From an uncultured Algimonas sp. (GTDB lineage Bacteria; Pseudomonadota; Alphaproteobacteria; Caulobacterales; Maricaulaceae), in contig NZ_CANMJB010000004.1 of assembly GCF_947498175.1 (NCBI RefSeq), positions 310,001-374,000 of the forward strand: DNA of 64,000 bases, in the 5' to 3' direction. A program made the translations under genes and the position numbers. Below the pieces are notes generated by a model. It saw nothing but the letters and a program-made list of their open reading frames with translations, did no database searches and was not told the origin of the DNA. The first letter of the stretch is position 1, and every line of letters begins with the position of its first letter. Shown here piece by piece: positions 44,062-53,310 of the stretch.

Positions 44062-44169
44062 TCAGTCTGAGTTGGGGTTAGCTCCAGTGTAAACCGTTGG
44101 GGAGCTGCAACTCCTCCCCACCTCGCCTTCCCACTATTTTGACACATGTGCTTGAGAAGGGGCGTGCAA

Positions 44170-47100
44170 CTACTCGAATGACAAATCCTCACAATTCTGC
44201 CGTTCAGCTTCCCATGCTCGCGTGCGTTCCACTGACTGGCGAAGAAGAAAACGGCCTCGCTCAATTGCGACTTCAATGTCGCCGCGCTCGTCTGGATTAA
44301 GTTCATCTAGCCAAGAAAGGCGGTTCTCAATAGCGGCCGCCCTCGACCCAGACCATGAGGTCGGCTCCAAACGCCTAACGATAGCATCGATAATGACAGC
44401 GGGATCTGGCGCACGATTGGTCAGAAGAATGGACTGCTCCGATAGGCCAGAGGGACGTTGACCTGGGCCGGACCCGTTGTGGAACGCATGGAATTCCGCT
44501 GCAAATGGATATCGGAGATTTGGATCTTCATCGCACCAATCGGCGAGAAGCTCAGCACTCACTCGCCCCAAGACCCCGACGTCTCTGAGACTGTAGCAGT
44601 CTGAGAAGATTGTGCGAGTTAGACGAGAGTTCGCCAAATTAGCTGCTGAGGCGAACCGAGCCAAAGAGCGTCGCGGTGCATGAGCAAATAGTAGACCCAG
44701 AATCACCGGTCGCGTGTCATTGTATCTAAGCCCCAATTCCGCATCGTCCAGATGGGCCGGATCAACCCGATCTGCAAACGCCGTAAATATGTCATCCGTC
44801 AGCCCGTCCACCGCAAAAGCGTTGAACACACGCTTTAATCGATCGGAGCTATGCTGCTGTGAGAAAGAGGAAGGGTCCTGCTGCGTCATCCATACGAGGA
44901 CGGAATTCCGAAAAGCTTCGGAACCGGTATCTCGCTTAAAAGCGAATAGACTTAATGCCTCCAAAGCTGCATGGACTGAAGTTTCCCCGTCAGCGGCTCC
45001 AATTAGCCTGAGTAGATGAAGGCGCTCCGCATCGGTCCATTCGCTCTCTCTAGATGCCCAAAGCACGCGGCTGAAGCGATGCGGCTGCGCATCCACTTGT
45101 GACAGATAGACTTCGAATCGGCGAAGCGCCGCATGGTCCAATCCCGCGACCATCTGCATGGCGACCAAGGTGTGGCCAAGCACAGGGTCCGTCGGTAAAC
45201 GATCAAGAAAGTTGTCAAATGCGTTCGGATCCTTCTCGTGCCAAGCTCGTCCAAGGCCCAAGAAATAGGCAAAGACGTAATTTCCACTCAAAGCCGTCGT
45301 CACCAGCTCGCAGCACCGTTCGAACTCCTCTGCAATATCGGCTAGACCCATTCCGACCCCATAACCGAATGGCTCTACACGCATTGTCTCATTGGTGCTG
45401 AGCAATTCGCTTCGAACTTCGGTCAGTGTGTCAGTATCCCTAGCTGCCTCTTGTCCAAGCGACTCGGCGCGTGCGGTGAGAGCGGCCTCCATGGTCCTGT
45501 AATCACCGTTATGTTCACGGTAATTAGCGGCGTCTCTTAGGATAACACTAACCCGTATTTGACCGGCAAGAGAGTCTGGGGCTAGGCGGTCAATTAAGTC
45601 TTCCAATGAAGTACGCACATCTGCTTCCATGCCTTCCCCATCAAACTCCAGAGTCTCGCGGGCACTGATGTGAAGACCGGGCCAGGCGCGATTGCCGATC
45701 GCCTCGTTGATGCGCTCTATCAGGCGGGTCCGATGCGCCGCATGCCGCCAATGGCCGCGAAACCGTTGCTCAATGATGCGTCTGGCGGCCTCATAGTGCT
45801 CTGGAAGATCGCGCAGTACATCAAACGCCAAATCGATGTAGTCGCAGAAGAACTCGTCTCGTTCATCCCACGTTTGAGCGTGCCATCCCCAGCTTCGGGA
45901 GCGGCTCCCAAATCTCATGGTCCGAGATGACGAGAAATGAGAAATTTCGAGGCCCGCATCCAATGCGCGGACACCAAGCTCCGACAGCCGCGGCAGATCT
46001 GGATCAAATATAATCCGGCGAAGAAAGGTACTGCGTGTCTGACCATCTGCCATCGTGCCGGAGAAATGGTAGGCGAAAAGCGCCTCAAACGATCCAATCG
46101 CCGAGTTCGACGCAGGATTATCGGCACCGATCTGCTCAAGAGCTATCGAGCCCAGTGCGGTGGCAGAACGGTCAAACAGCTCGGCGTCATAGGTCAGGTC
46201 CGCAACCAAGTTCGCGACTCGCGCGTCAAGCGCGTAGCCCGCGCCTAAAGTTCGTTCGATCGCACCCAACGCACTAGAAGGGTCGAGCGGCGCCAGATAC
46301 TCGAATTGGCGCTGCCTGTCCTCATCGAGACCAGAGGCCCGACCGAGCACACCTGCCTCCCCATAGGCAAGTCTTGCAACCTCACATGCAACCGGAAGAT
46401 CGTGCAGCAACCCTAATCTATGACAGAACGAAACACTGAGACGTGTAGGTGCCGGCTCAATCCAGTGATCGTAAAGATGCTGCGCGGGGTAAGCGGCGAG
46501 ACCATCCCGCGCTATCCGGTTGGCAAGTGCGTGAGGCAACAGAGCACGCCACGAGCCGCGCGCCTGCACCAATCCGCGACTTTGGAGTTGAGCGACATTA
46601 CGGGCAGCCTCAATGGGTGTGAGGCCTCGATCCTGGACGAGAATGGATAATTCGCCAGTGTCGGTAAGGTCTTCGCCATGAAAGCTGTAGACCAGTGAAA
46701 GGGCTTCCGCCGTTCCGGTAAGTACTGGGCCGGCGCCTCGCCGCTGCTCGAATAAGCGCCGAAAGAGATCGACATCGCGGAGCTCCCCCAGCGTGGTGTT
46801 TTGATCGACCGTTGAAGCGATGGCAAAAGCAATACGGGCATTCCCCTCGGCGAGTTCGGCTAGGCGTCGCGCATCGACCTGGGTCAAAATCTCAAAGCGC
46901 TCACGCAGCAGTGTTTCAAGAACGTCCTGAGACGCTCCCTTCATGTCAAAGCACTGGGTGCCTTCAGGGATATCGTCTGTTAGGTCGTATTCTATCGTGA
47001 GAAGACTGACATTGCGGGCGCTCCTGCGCAGAAGTCGAGTCAACCGGGAGTGGGTATCCGGCCCGCAGTTGTCGACGATTACACGGAATACCCCGTCCAA

Positions 47101-47967
47101 ACGGCCGAGAAATTCGATCACACGGTCCGGGACAGGATCCGGGCTGTCTCCCAAATCCGTGTAGATGACCGTCTCGGCTGCCAAAACCGTATCTGGATCA
47201 ATACGATCATCGAAGAGAGCCTGTGCCAGTCGGGTCTTTCCGACGCCCGACAGGCCGATCAATCGGGCCGACGTCTGCGGGCGTGAGAGAGTGCCGCGCA
47301 AATGACGGATCCCCTCCAATACCGATACATTCTCGTCGACGCCTGGGACGCTAATACGGCTAGTTTCATCAAGATGGTAGGGAGCCTCAAGTTCCGTCTC
47401 ATTATGGGCCCACGGCGCATAGGGCTGCCAACCTTGCAACTGCGGCGCCCCAACCTTTTGTCTCAGCCAGAGGCCAATACTTGGGTGTCGTTCCGCCCAA
47501 TCCGAGATTCGGCGAGCATCAAAGAAATCGACACGCACGCCACCAAGCTCTGCCACCACTTCCTGCATGGCCTCGCGACGTCGCTCCAGCATGGCATGAG
47601 AACAGTCATCACGAGTTGAGGCTATAATATAGGCGCCCCCAATATCCGACAGGCGGGAAAACAGGGCACGCGGGTCATTCCCATCGCGCATTTCTCCTTG
47701 CACTTTCGCTGGCCCCATTGTTTCGGCCTTGACTTGCAAGCAGGTATCGGATGCGCCCCGAAAGAGGGGGATCTGAAGGAACCTGTTCTCCGTCAGATCG
47801 ACGCGCACATCGACGCCGCCGTCCGCTGCGCGCTGATCTCCACCCCAGAGGACGGCGTCTACAGGCGCGCCGGCCTGTGCCAACTCCGCCCTGCACAGCC
47901 GAGCAATAAGCTCGCGGGCATCAGCGTCATTAAGGGCCTGTACCCATGCGGTTTCAGTATCGAACAT
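44170..47967 (-). CDS. Nuclease-STAND NTPase protein, candidate anti-phage defence (Avs-like)
   Basis: 1265 residues from ATG 47967 (a TTG at 48033 would add 22). N-terminal domain (1-175) looks like a PD-(D/E)xK nuclease: 'ADGGVDVRVDL' (Asp53) and 'TCLQVKAE' (Gln78-x-Lys80), as in Mrr-like enzymes. The NTPase follows: Walker A 'GLSGVGKTRLAQAL' at 238-245 and Walker B 'FRVIVDNC' near 294-301. The C-terminal 800 residues are alpha-helical and repeat-like, fitting a TPR-type sensor. This nuclease-STAND-sensor layout is that of Avs proteins, which recognise phage proteins and then degrade DNA. It sits alone beside a mobile element, a usual setting for defence genes. No signal peptide. Confidence 0.72.
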   Translation of the reverse strand: MFDTETAWVQALNDADARELIARLCRAELAQAGAPVDAVLWGGDQRAADGGVDVRVDLTENRFLQIPLFRGASDTCLQVKAETMGPAKVQGEMRDGNDPRALFSRLSDIGGAYIIASTRDDCSHAMLERRREAMQEVVAELGGVRVDFFDARRISDWAERHPSIGLWLRQKVGAPQLQGWQPYAPWAHNETELEAPYHLDETSRISVPGVDENVSVLEGIRHLRGTLSRPQTSARLIGLSGVGKTRLAQALFDDRIDPDTVLAAETVIYTDLGDSPDPVPDRVIEFLGRLDGVFRVIVDNCGPDTHSRLTRLLRRSARNVSLLTIEYDLTDDIPEGTQCFDMKGASQDVLETLLRERFEILTQVDARRLAELAEGNARIAFAIASTVDQNTTLGELRDVDLFRRLFEQRRGAGPVLTGTAEALSLVYSFHGEDLTDTGELSILVQDRGLTPIEAARNVAQLQSRGLVQARGSWRALLPHALANRIARDGLAAYPAQHLYDHWIEPAPTRLSVSFCHRLGLLHDLPVACEVARLAYGEAGVLGRASGLDEDRQRQFEYLAPLDPSSALGAIERTLGAGYALDARVANLVADLTYDAELFDRSATALGSIALEQIGADNPASNSAIGSFEALFAYHFSGTMADGQTRSTFLRRIIFDPDLPRLSELGVRALDAGLEISHFSSSRTMRFGSRSRSWGWHAQTWDERDEFFCDYIDLAFDVLRDLPEHYEAARRIIEQRFRGHWRHAAHRTRLIERINEAIGNRAWPGLHISARETLEFDGEGMEADVRTSLEDLIDRLAPDSLAGQIRVSVILRDAANYREHNGDYRTMEAALTARAESLGQEAARDTDTLTEVRSELLSTNETMRVEPFGYGVGMGLADIAEEFERCCELVTTALSGNYVFAYFLGLGRAWHEKDPNAFDNFLDRLPTDPVLGHTLVAMQMVAGLDHAALRRFEVYLSQVDAQPHRFSRVLWASRESEWTDAERLHLLRLIGAADGETSVHAALEALSLFAFKRDTGSEAFRNSVLVWMTQQDPSSFSQQHSSDRLKRVFNAFAVDGLTDDIFTAFADRVDPAHLDDAELGLRYNDTRPVILGLLFAHAPRRSLARFASAANLANSRLTRTIFSDCYSLRDVGVLGRVSAELLADWCDEDPNLRYPFAAEFHAFHNGSGPGQRPSGLSEQSILLTNRAPDPAVIIDAIVRRLEPTSWSGSRAAAIENRLSWLDELNPDERGDIEVAIERGRFLLRQSVERTRAWEAERQNCEDLSFE

Positions 47968-48209
47968 TTCAAAGACCCATCCAGAGTTTCGGACTTGGGA
48001 GTTCTCCGCGTTTGATACAATAATACTATTCAATTTAATGATATCAGGTCGGCAAAACCTGAGTCAGATCTTCGACTCGCACCTTAACCTTCTATTCTTT
48101 TAAGCGCCGAGTCCTGCGGGCTCCCACCTGTCTGCAACGCTATCAGCGTAGAATGTAACGCTAGCCTTCGACTATCGGACGTGCGCACCAGAGGGTTCAG
48201 AAGACGAGA

Positions 48210-48572
48210 CTACTCTGCCTTCTTCAGCCAGTGGTAAAACTCGAGGACATTCCCCTCGGTGTCCCTGATCTGGGCGACATGCGTGTCATTGACGTCATGC
48301 GGTTCCATCACCGACTCCAAGCCCGCCTTAGTCAGCCGGACATGCGCGGCAGCGGCATCCTCTACTTCGATTGTCGGAACGGTGCTGTCGCCAAAATCGA
48401 CTTCGACATCGATCGCGTTCGGATTGAAGATCCCGAAGAGGAATCCATCAATATCCCAGAACACGAAGCGGTCGGTTTCGGAGTCATGCTCTCTCTGGAA
48501 GATGTGATCCGTGTAGCAAGCCTTGGCCCGTTCGAAGTCGCGGGCGGTGACGTAGAGCGAGTTTACTTTCAT
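48210..48572 (-). CDS. VOC-family (glyoxalase-like) protein
   Basis: 120 residues of the vicinal-oxygen-chelate superfamily: 'SLYVTARDFERAKACYTDHI', 'DIDGFLFGIFNPNAID', 'VAQIRDTEGNVLEFYHW' with the C-terminal metal Glu. Members bind or transform small molecules, including drugs. It is divergent from a marR gene, with direct-repeat sites between them, so the MarR protein probably represses it. Confidence 0.82.
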   Translation of the reverse strand: MKVNSLYVTARDFERAKACYTDHIFQREHDSETDRFVFWDIDGFLFGIFNPNAIDVEVDFGDSTVPTIEVEDAAAAHVRLTKAGLESVMEPHDVNDTHVAQIRDTEGNVLEFYHWLKKAE

Positions 48573-48607
48573 GGTTCCAAGGGCCTCTTAATTATGGGTG
48601 CATATGT

Positions 48608-48665
48608 ATGCGCCGCGCACATATAGCGCAGAGCAGGATTGAAGTCCATGCGCCGTGCATATATC
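48608..48665. promoter_or_regulatory. Direct repeats in the VOC/marR divergent promoter, likely MarR operators
   Basis: ATGCGCCGCGCACATATA (48608-48625) and ATGCGCCGTGCATATATC (48648-48665) match at 15 of 18 positions and are 40 bases apart, about four helical turns. Each contains an inverted GTGCAT/ATAT-type core. The second ends 8 bases before the marR GTG. Confidence 0.55.
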
Positions 48666-48673
48666 CCACCTAA

Positions 48674-49240
48674 GTGATTGATGCTTCCAACGCTCCGGGT
48701 CTGCTTCGCGTCGCCAACCTCTTTGGTGCCGTATCCCAAGCTGTGGACGACGCCGTTTCCGACGCCATATCTTCCCAGTCTCCATCAAACATCTCTCCAG
48801 CCGCGCTATCTCTTGTTGGCCACGCGGAGGGCATCACCATCGCCCAAATCGGGCGGGCGCTGGGCCTGTCGCACCCGGGCACGGTTCGCCTCGTGGACCG
48901 GATGGTCGCCGCCGGCCTTGCAGAACGAAAGACATCACCAGCTGATGCACGTGCGGTATCGGTCCACCTGACGGCTGAAGGCCGGGAACTGGCCCAGCAA
49001 GTCGCCGTCAAGAGGCTCGGCGTCATCGGAGACTTGATCTCCGGACTCGATCCGACGGAACAGGAAACCCTTGCCTCGCTCGCAGACCGGATCCTCACGA
49101 CGAGCGTTAACACATTCGATGCGGGAGTACGCGTGTGCCGCCTATGCGAGCCGTCCGTCTGCACCGACTGTCCTGTAGAGCCCGTATTCGTTTCCCATAC
49201 GGAATCACTCCGGGAGGATTCGCACGCGGGGCCTGATTGA
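48674..49240 (+). CDS. MarR-family regulator with C-terminal Cys4 motif
   Basis: 188 residues, GTG start. Winged helix-turn-helix at about 45-105: 'ITIAQIGRALGLSHPGTVRL', 'VDRMVAAGLAERK', 'SVHLTAEGRELA'. The tail has 'VCRLCEPSVCTDCPV' with Cys155, 158, 163 and 166 (C-x2-C-x4-C-x2-C), which could bind zinc or an iron-sulfur cluster or sense oxidants. A similar tail occurs in a MarR subgroup, as I recall. Divergent from the VOC gene it likely controls. Confidence 0.85.
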   Translation: MIDASNAPGLLRVANLFGAVSQAVDDAVSDAISSQSPSNISPAALSLVGHAEGITIAQIGRALGLSHPGTVRLVDRMVAAGLAERKTSPADARAVSVHLTAEGRELAQQVAVKRLGVIGDLISGLDPTEQETLASLADRILTTSVNTFDAGVRVCRLCEPSVCTDCPVEPVFVSHTESLREDSHAGPD

Positions 49241-49500
49241 CGAGGCCGTAAGCTCCACTGCGAAGATCATTGCAGACTCGTCGATGCCTGAGGACTCCAG
49301 CCCTCATCACATTGCCCCCTATCTTATTCTGACCTCCCTGCTCACTTTATCGGTCTGGATTGGCGGCTGGATGTGTGTGTCCGTTTGACCTTCCACTTGC
49401 GTACAGACGGACTTAACGCTGATGCTAGTTCCACGCCTTGTGCCCACAGATTGCCGCGAGTGCACTTTGACGTTTTTTGACACGAATTTTCGAATTAACC

Positions 49501-49833
49501 CTAGACTTCGGATGCCCGGAAGTACTGGATCAAGTTGTAAGCAAGATAGGCCGGAGCCAACACGGTTATCAGGGCGGCTGACACGAAGAATAGGATGATC
49601 ATCCCAAATAGGGATAGGAAGAACGTGAAGCCGGTCAGTTTCGAGATGATGTCCGAGAGTAATTGCATGCACAGGAACATCATGAGGACGATCCCGACGA
49701 CTGAAACCCAGCCTAGAGGATCTTGGAACGGCACAGCACCTAGTGCGAGTGGGATCACAATGGCGACAGCTAGAACGATGAAGTAGATCACCCTCTTGAG
49801 GTAGACGCTCTTCACATAGTAGGGCTGAAACAT
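49501..49833 (-). CDS. Small integral membrane protein
   Basis: 110 residues with three or four hydrophobic segments ('VIYFIVLAVAIVIPLALGA', 'WVSVVGIVLMMFLCMQLL', 'FFLSLFGMIILFFVSAALI'). The ATG at 49833 follows AAGAGGAA. No family recognised. It lies downstream of the lipoprotein gene at 49864 on the same strand (30-base gap), so the two are probably co-transcribed. Confidence 0.65.
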   Translation of the reverse strand: MFQPYYVKSVYLKRVIYFIVLAVAIVIPLALGAVPFQDPLGWVSVVGIVLMMFLCMQLLSDIISKLTGFTFFLSLFGMIILFFVSAALITVLAPAYLAYNLIQYFRASEV

Positions 49834-49863
49834 AAGGCACTTTCCTCTTGGGATGAGAAAACT

Positions 49864-50853
49864 CTAGAGATCAACCTCGTTTGCAGGCCGCGCGCCGTCC
49901 TTCAGCTCTTTGTGTTCCGCCTCGCGCCTCCGCTGCAACTCGGCTTGCGTCGAATCTAGCGCTTCCAGGATGCCGTCCTCATCGAACATCGCGACCTCGA
50001 TGCGTTCTATCAGTGGAGAGTTGTCAGCCCGCGTCAGCCTCGCGGTGACAAGCGTGCCACATCCTTCCTCGAACGTCTCACCACCCACGGCACTTGGATT
50101 AAGCCTGCACCGACCCTCTTCCGCGCCCGTTCCGTCCCGTTGCCAGGTCAGCGTCAATCGCTCTCCCCGGTCCTCTGAATGCTCGGGCTCGCCGTATCGC
50201 TCGATCAGCCGGGCGGCCACATCCTCGTCGGCGACCTGATCGCCGTCTGTCAGGATTTGAGAGCGGATGATGCCGTACGCGGTCTCGGTGCCGGGCGCGC
50301 CCAGCAGGATCACGCGAATATTCTCGGTTACGTTCTTGGCCCGCGCGCCGAACAGGGCATCCGGTTCGCAAGGCAATGGCGGATTGCCCGCCGAGCGGTT
50401 GCGCACCGTGTCGGTCATGTCCGGAAATTCACTCGGCCTGCAAGCGTCGCCGTCCGAAGCCGCAATCCCGGTTTTCAACACGAAGCCAAGATTGTCCAGG
50501 TCGGAGAAATTGTAGTCGTAATCCACCGTCCGGACGATGCTCTCATCACAAGCGAACGCTTTCACTACTTCCTCGTGGCTCATACCTGGCGCAAGGCCCA
50601 CTATATGCCAGCCTGATGTTCGGATGGTCGATGCGTCGCACTCCCTGTCTTTCGTCCCGACAGCGACCTCATCGTCATCGGCTTTGCCGCCAAAGCCCGG
50701 AAAGGCCGGAGCTTGGTTTTCCTGCGCGACGGTACGGATTGGCGTCTGGGTGACTTCGGCCTCGGTAGGAGGGGGTGAAGCGTCTTCTGGGTTTCCGCAG
50801 GCAGTGAGCGCGCCAAAGAGGACAAGGTAGAATGAGGATGACCGCAGAAACAT
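49864..50853 (-). CDS. Hypothetical lipoprotein
   Basis: 329 residues. Signal peptide with lipobox 'GALTAC' (Cys at 19), then a Pro/Thr/Glu-rich linker to about residue 60. The body has a repeating theme 'GWHIVGLAPGMSHEEVVKAF' (a SmpA/BamE-like 'GM..EEV' turn) and an even number of Cys residues, consistent with periplasmic disulfides. Function unknown. The last 25 residues are charged. It could belong to the envelope, with the small membrane protein at 49501. Confidence 0.68.
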   Translation of the reverse strand: MFLRSSSFYLVLFGALTACGNPEDASPPPTEAEVTQTPIRTVAQENQAPAFPGFGGKADDDEVAVGTKDRECDASTIRTSGWHIVGLAPGMSHEEVVKAFACDESIVRTVDYDYNFSDLDNLGFVLKTGIAASDGDACRPSEFPDMTDTVRNRSAGNPPLPCEPDALFGARAKNVTENIRVILLGAPGTETAYGIIRSQILTDGDQVADEDVAARLIERYGEPEHSEDRGERLTLTWQRDGTGAEEGRCRLNPSAVGGETFEEGCGTLVTARLTRADNSPLIERIEVAMFDEDGILEALDSTQAELQRRREAEHKELKDGARPANEVDL

Positions 50854-51048
50854 GTTACTACTCCAGTCTGGGTTTCAAGCCACTCAGGCCAAAGCGACAG
50901 AGATTTCGGACCTAATCGAGAATGAGCCTTTTTTGAGGCACCTTCAACGGCGGGGTTTACCCAAGATGGCAAAAAATCAGGATTCAAGTTCGCATTTTTA
51001 ATCGGGATGCGTCTTACTGTTTGTACAGCCAAACTTGGGAGGCAGGTC

Positions 51049-52122
51049 ATGAGGGTTTTAGGGCAATTTGGCAAAGGGCTTCAACTGGCATTTAGGTTGA
51101 CCGTTCTTGCAACAGCCTTGGCTTCTGGCACAGCCGTTCTTGCGCAAAGTTCGAACGGGGGTGGATTTAATACCTGCCCCAGCTGGGTATATACCACTGG
51201 TAATACGTGCGGTGGCAACGTTGTTGGGGATCTGCTTTGGGGCGTACTGTCGAACGGTGATAATTTACAAGGATTAGGATTGAACCCGCACGGACTTGGT
51301 GCCTTTGGTCTCGACCAATTCGGGTTCGATCCGTTTCTCATCGGCTTCAATCCCACAATGTTAACGGCTGAAGAAGACGAGATCATAGTCACCGGGGAAA
51401 GGATCCGCAGGAATCGTATTTTTGCATGTCCCCCCGGAGCCACGATGCTGGGCGGCAGTATCTGCTATCATCACATGGGTTACGAGGATCTTGTCACCAA
51501 TCTTTTTTCAGACCCTCTCGTTATCTATGAAGAGTATACTCGTTGCGCTGAGGCTGGAGAGGCGAGTTGTGTGCCAGAGCCGGATGAAGAGCCATTGGAG
51601 CCCCATGAGCGACCATGCTCGCCGAAGGTAGCGGAGGCCTATGAAGCATGGAACTACACGAACCTAAGAAGTCCGTCCGATGTATGGAATACGCTAGGTG
51701 GCAATCTCGGTGCAGGGGGATTGAACGAAGGACATAATACGTGCGCAACGAGATTGAGCTGTGCTTTAAATGTGGCCGGTTATGTCATTCCAAATAGTAG
51801 AGATCATCAGACAAATATCCAGCAAACTTCTGGCCCGTATCAAGGAACGCGCATCATTTTAAGTGCCCTCAACATGCACAATTTTCTAACGGATAACTGG
51901 GGTGAGCCAGATCATCAGGTAATGGGGGCGAATGACGCTCGTAGCCATCTGGAAGATGGTCAGGTTGGAATCTATGTTAGATATGAACCAGTTCAGGTTG
52001 ATGACAGAATTGAACAACGGGGTCACGCAGGCATCAATACTGGAGACCCTAATGCCGACGACCCGTATTCACATGAACCCGGGTCTTTCTGGACATTGCC
52101 GGTGGACTGTGAGCAAGACTAG
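51049..52122 (+). CDS. Secreted Tae4-like amidase (candidate toxin) with TonB-box-like segment
   Basis: 357 residues; ATG 51049 follows GGGAGG. Signal peptide 1-32 ends 'AVLA'. Residues 33-105 are Gly/Asn/Phe-rich with near repeats ('GLNPHGLGAFGLDQFGFDP'). Residues 107-119 'AEEDEIIVTGERI' are indistinguishable from the TonB box of many TonB receptors. From about 195 the protein resembles Tae4 peptidoglycan amidases: 'GHNTCATRLSCALNVAGYVI' with catalytic Cys232 and 'EQRGHAGI' with His325. Tae4 cuts the gamma-D-Glu to mDAP bond. Family Tae4 effectors are type VI substrates and lack signal peptides, so this layout is unusual. The next gene may encode immunity. Confidence 0.7.
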   Translation: MRVLGQFGKGLQLAFRLTVLATALASGTAVLAQSSNGGGFNTCPSWVYTTGNTCGGNVVGDLLWGVLSNGDNLQGLGLNPHGLGAFGLDQFGFDPFLIGFNPTMLTAEEDEIIVTGERIRRNRIFACPPGATMLGGSICYHHMGYEDLVTNLFSDPLVIYEEYTRCAEAGEASCVPEPDEEPLEPHERPCSPKVAEAYEAWNYTNLRSPSDVWNTLGGNLGAGGLNEGHNTCATRLSCALNVAGYVIPNSRDHQTNIQQTSGPYQGTRIILSALNMHNFLTDNWGEPDHQVMGANDARSHLEDGQVGIYVRYEPVQVDDRIEQRGHAGINTGDPNADDPYSHEPGSFWTLPVDCEQD

Positions 52123-52158
52123 GATGACGCAGTTCACCGATCTGGAAGGAGATATATC

Positions 52159-52815
52159 ATGAGACGCCTGACAATTTTTCTGTCCGTCCTGGCTCCGATC
52201 CTTGTCCTGGCCTGTCAAACGCAGGCGTCGGACGAAAGACCGGCATCGTCGGACAACCGGGTGGACTGCTCGCTGTTCGGTATGCGCGTCGAGGTTCCGG
52301 GCCTCGAAAAGCAAACGGATTGCGGCTATGTCGATGAGAGCGGTCTTCTGCATATCGATGCCGAAACCATGGCGTTCGTCGATCATATTTTCGATGAAAC
52401 GGGGTGGGAAATCTCTATTGGCCCTGAATATGAATATCATCCGCCGCACTTGCGTTGCTTGCCCTTGGCAACCTCGGACACAGGTTTCCATTACGTCTAT
52501 TTTAACAGGCAAGGGCAGGCAAGACCCTCGCATTCGCCGGGCATCCCCATGTGCGGCATGTTTGGTATGGTATCAGACCTGTTCTTGAGTGAGGTGGATG
52601 GGAAGATCGTTCTTTCCGATGAAGATCTGAACATAGTCAGGCGTAGCGAATTCGTATTTGTAAAAGGGTTGGTCGGATGTACATCAGAACCCACCAAAGA
52701 GCCGGTGGACCATGGCAAATGGCTTGGCGGCGTGTGCGGACATATTGACAGGAACTTGAATGCCATCGGTGATATCGAGTTTCCATACGAGACGGTTGCG
52801 ACCCAATCAGATTAG
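52159..52815 (+). CDS. Lipoprotein, candidate immunity factor for the Tae4-like amidase
   Basis: 218 residues with a signal peptide and lipobox 'ILVLAC' (Cys at 19), so periplasmic and membrane-anchored. AAGGAG precedes the ATG, 36 bases after the amidase stop. The mature part has six or more Cys residues ('KQTDCGYVDESG', 'LRCLPLATS', 'IPMCGMFGM', 'VGCTSEP', 'GGVCGHI'), probably in disulfides. I do not recognise a family and see no clear match to Tai4. The immunity role rests on adjacency and compartment only. Confidence 0.55.
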   Translation: MRRLTIFLSVLAPILVLACQTQASDERPASSDNRVDCSLFGMRVEVPGLEKQTDCGYVDESGLLHIDAETMAFVDHIFDETGWEISIGPEYEYHPPHLRCLPLATSDTGFHYVYFNRQGQARPSHSPGIPMCGMFGMVSDLFLSEVDGKIVLSDEDLNIVRRSEFVFVKGLVGCTSEPTKEPVDHGKWLGGVCGHIDRNLNAIGDIEFPYETVATQSD

Positions 52816-53310
52816 AAACACACTATCCGGAAGACTCCACGTTCTGTTATTTCGCTAGGCATTGGTTCGACTGAGCTTATCACGTCAATAAAATGACGGT
52901 AACAATTCGAGGCAATCTAAAAGCAACCGATGTTGCTTCAAAGACAGCTTTGACTTCTCATAATCTATATTCCAGGCCAAGCTAGGCGTGGCGGCATCAT
53001 CGGTTTCACTCTTCTTTCACACAACATAATGCAGATTATGTTGTGTGAAAGCCACAAACGCATTCTCAGCACTCCATCCCCTAACCCTCCAAACGAGCTT
53101 ATGTGAACGCGCAAGTATTATCAGGTTATCCAACATACGCTAGGGCTAACAGGAGCGCTGCAGTTATTGTTCGTAAGTTCCAGACATCAGGCCTACAGAT
53201 CCGGGAACACCCTCTTGTCAATGCTGCGCCTGCAGTAAAGATCGCATTACGCGCTAACCTCCGGTTAACTCTATCCAACCAATGCGCGGTGACGACATTG
53301 AGGAAGAGCT
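52816..53310. other. Intergenic region with a 17-bp perfect hairpin
   Basis: No gene supported. CTTTCACACAACATAAT (53014-53030) pairs exactly with ATTATGTTGTGTGAAAG (53035-53051) around the 4-base loop GCAG. There is no T-tract. It could be an insulator, a phage or recombinase binding site, or the remnant of a mobile-element end. The remainder is AT-rich. Confidence 0.6.

Noticed and set aside
44170-48033. Large NTPase considered as a type IV coupling protein or helicase
   Set aside because: The P-loop lies after a nuclease-like domain and is followed by a long helical region. There are no transmembrane segments and no helicase motifs.
51049-52122. Amidase-like protein read as a truncated TonB-dependent receptor because of its TonB box
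   Set aside because: No plug or barrel follows. The C-terminal half instead carries the Cys and His motifs of Tae4-type amidases.
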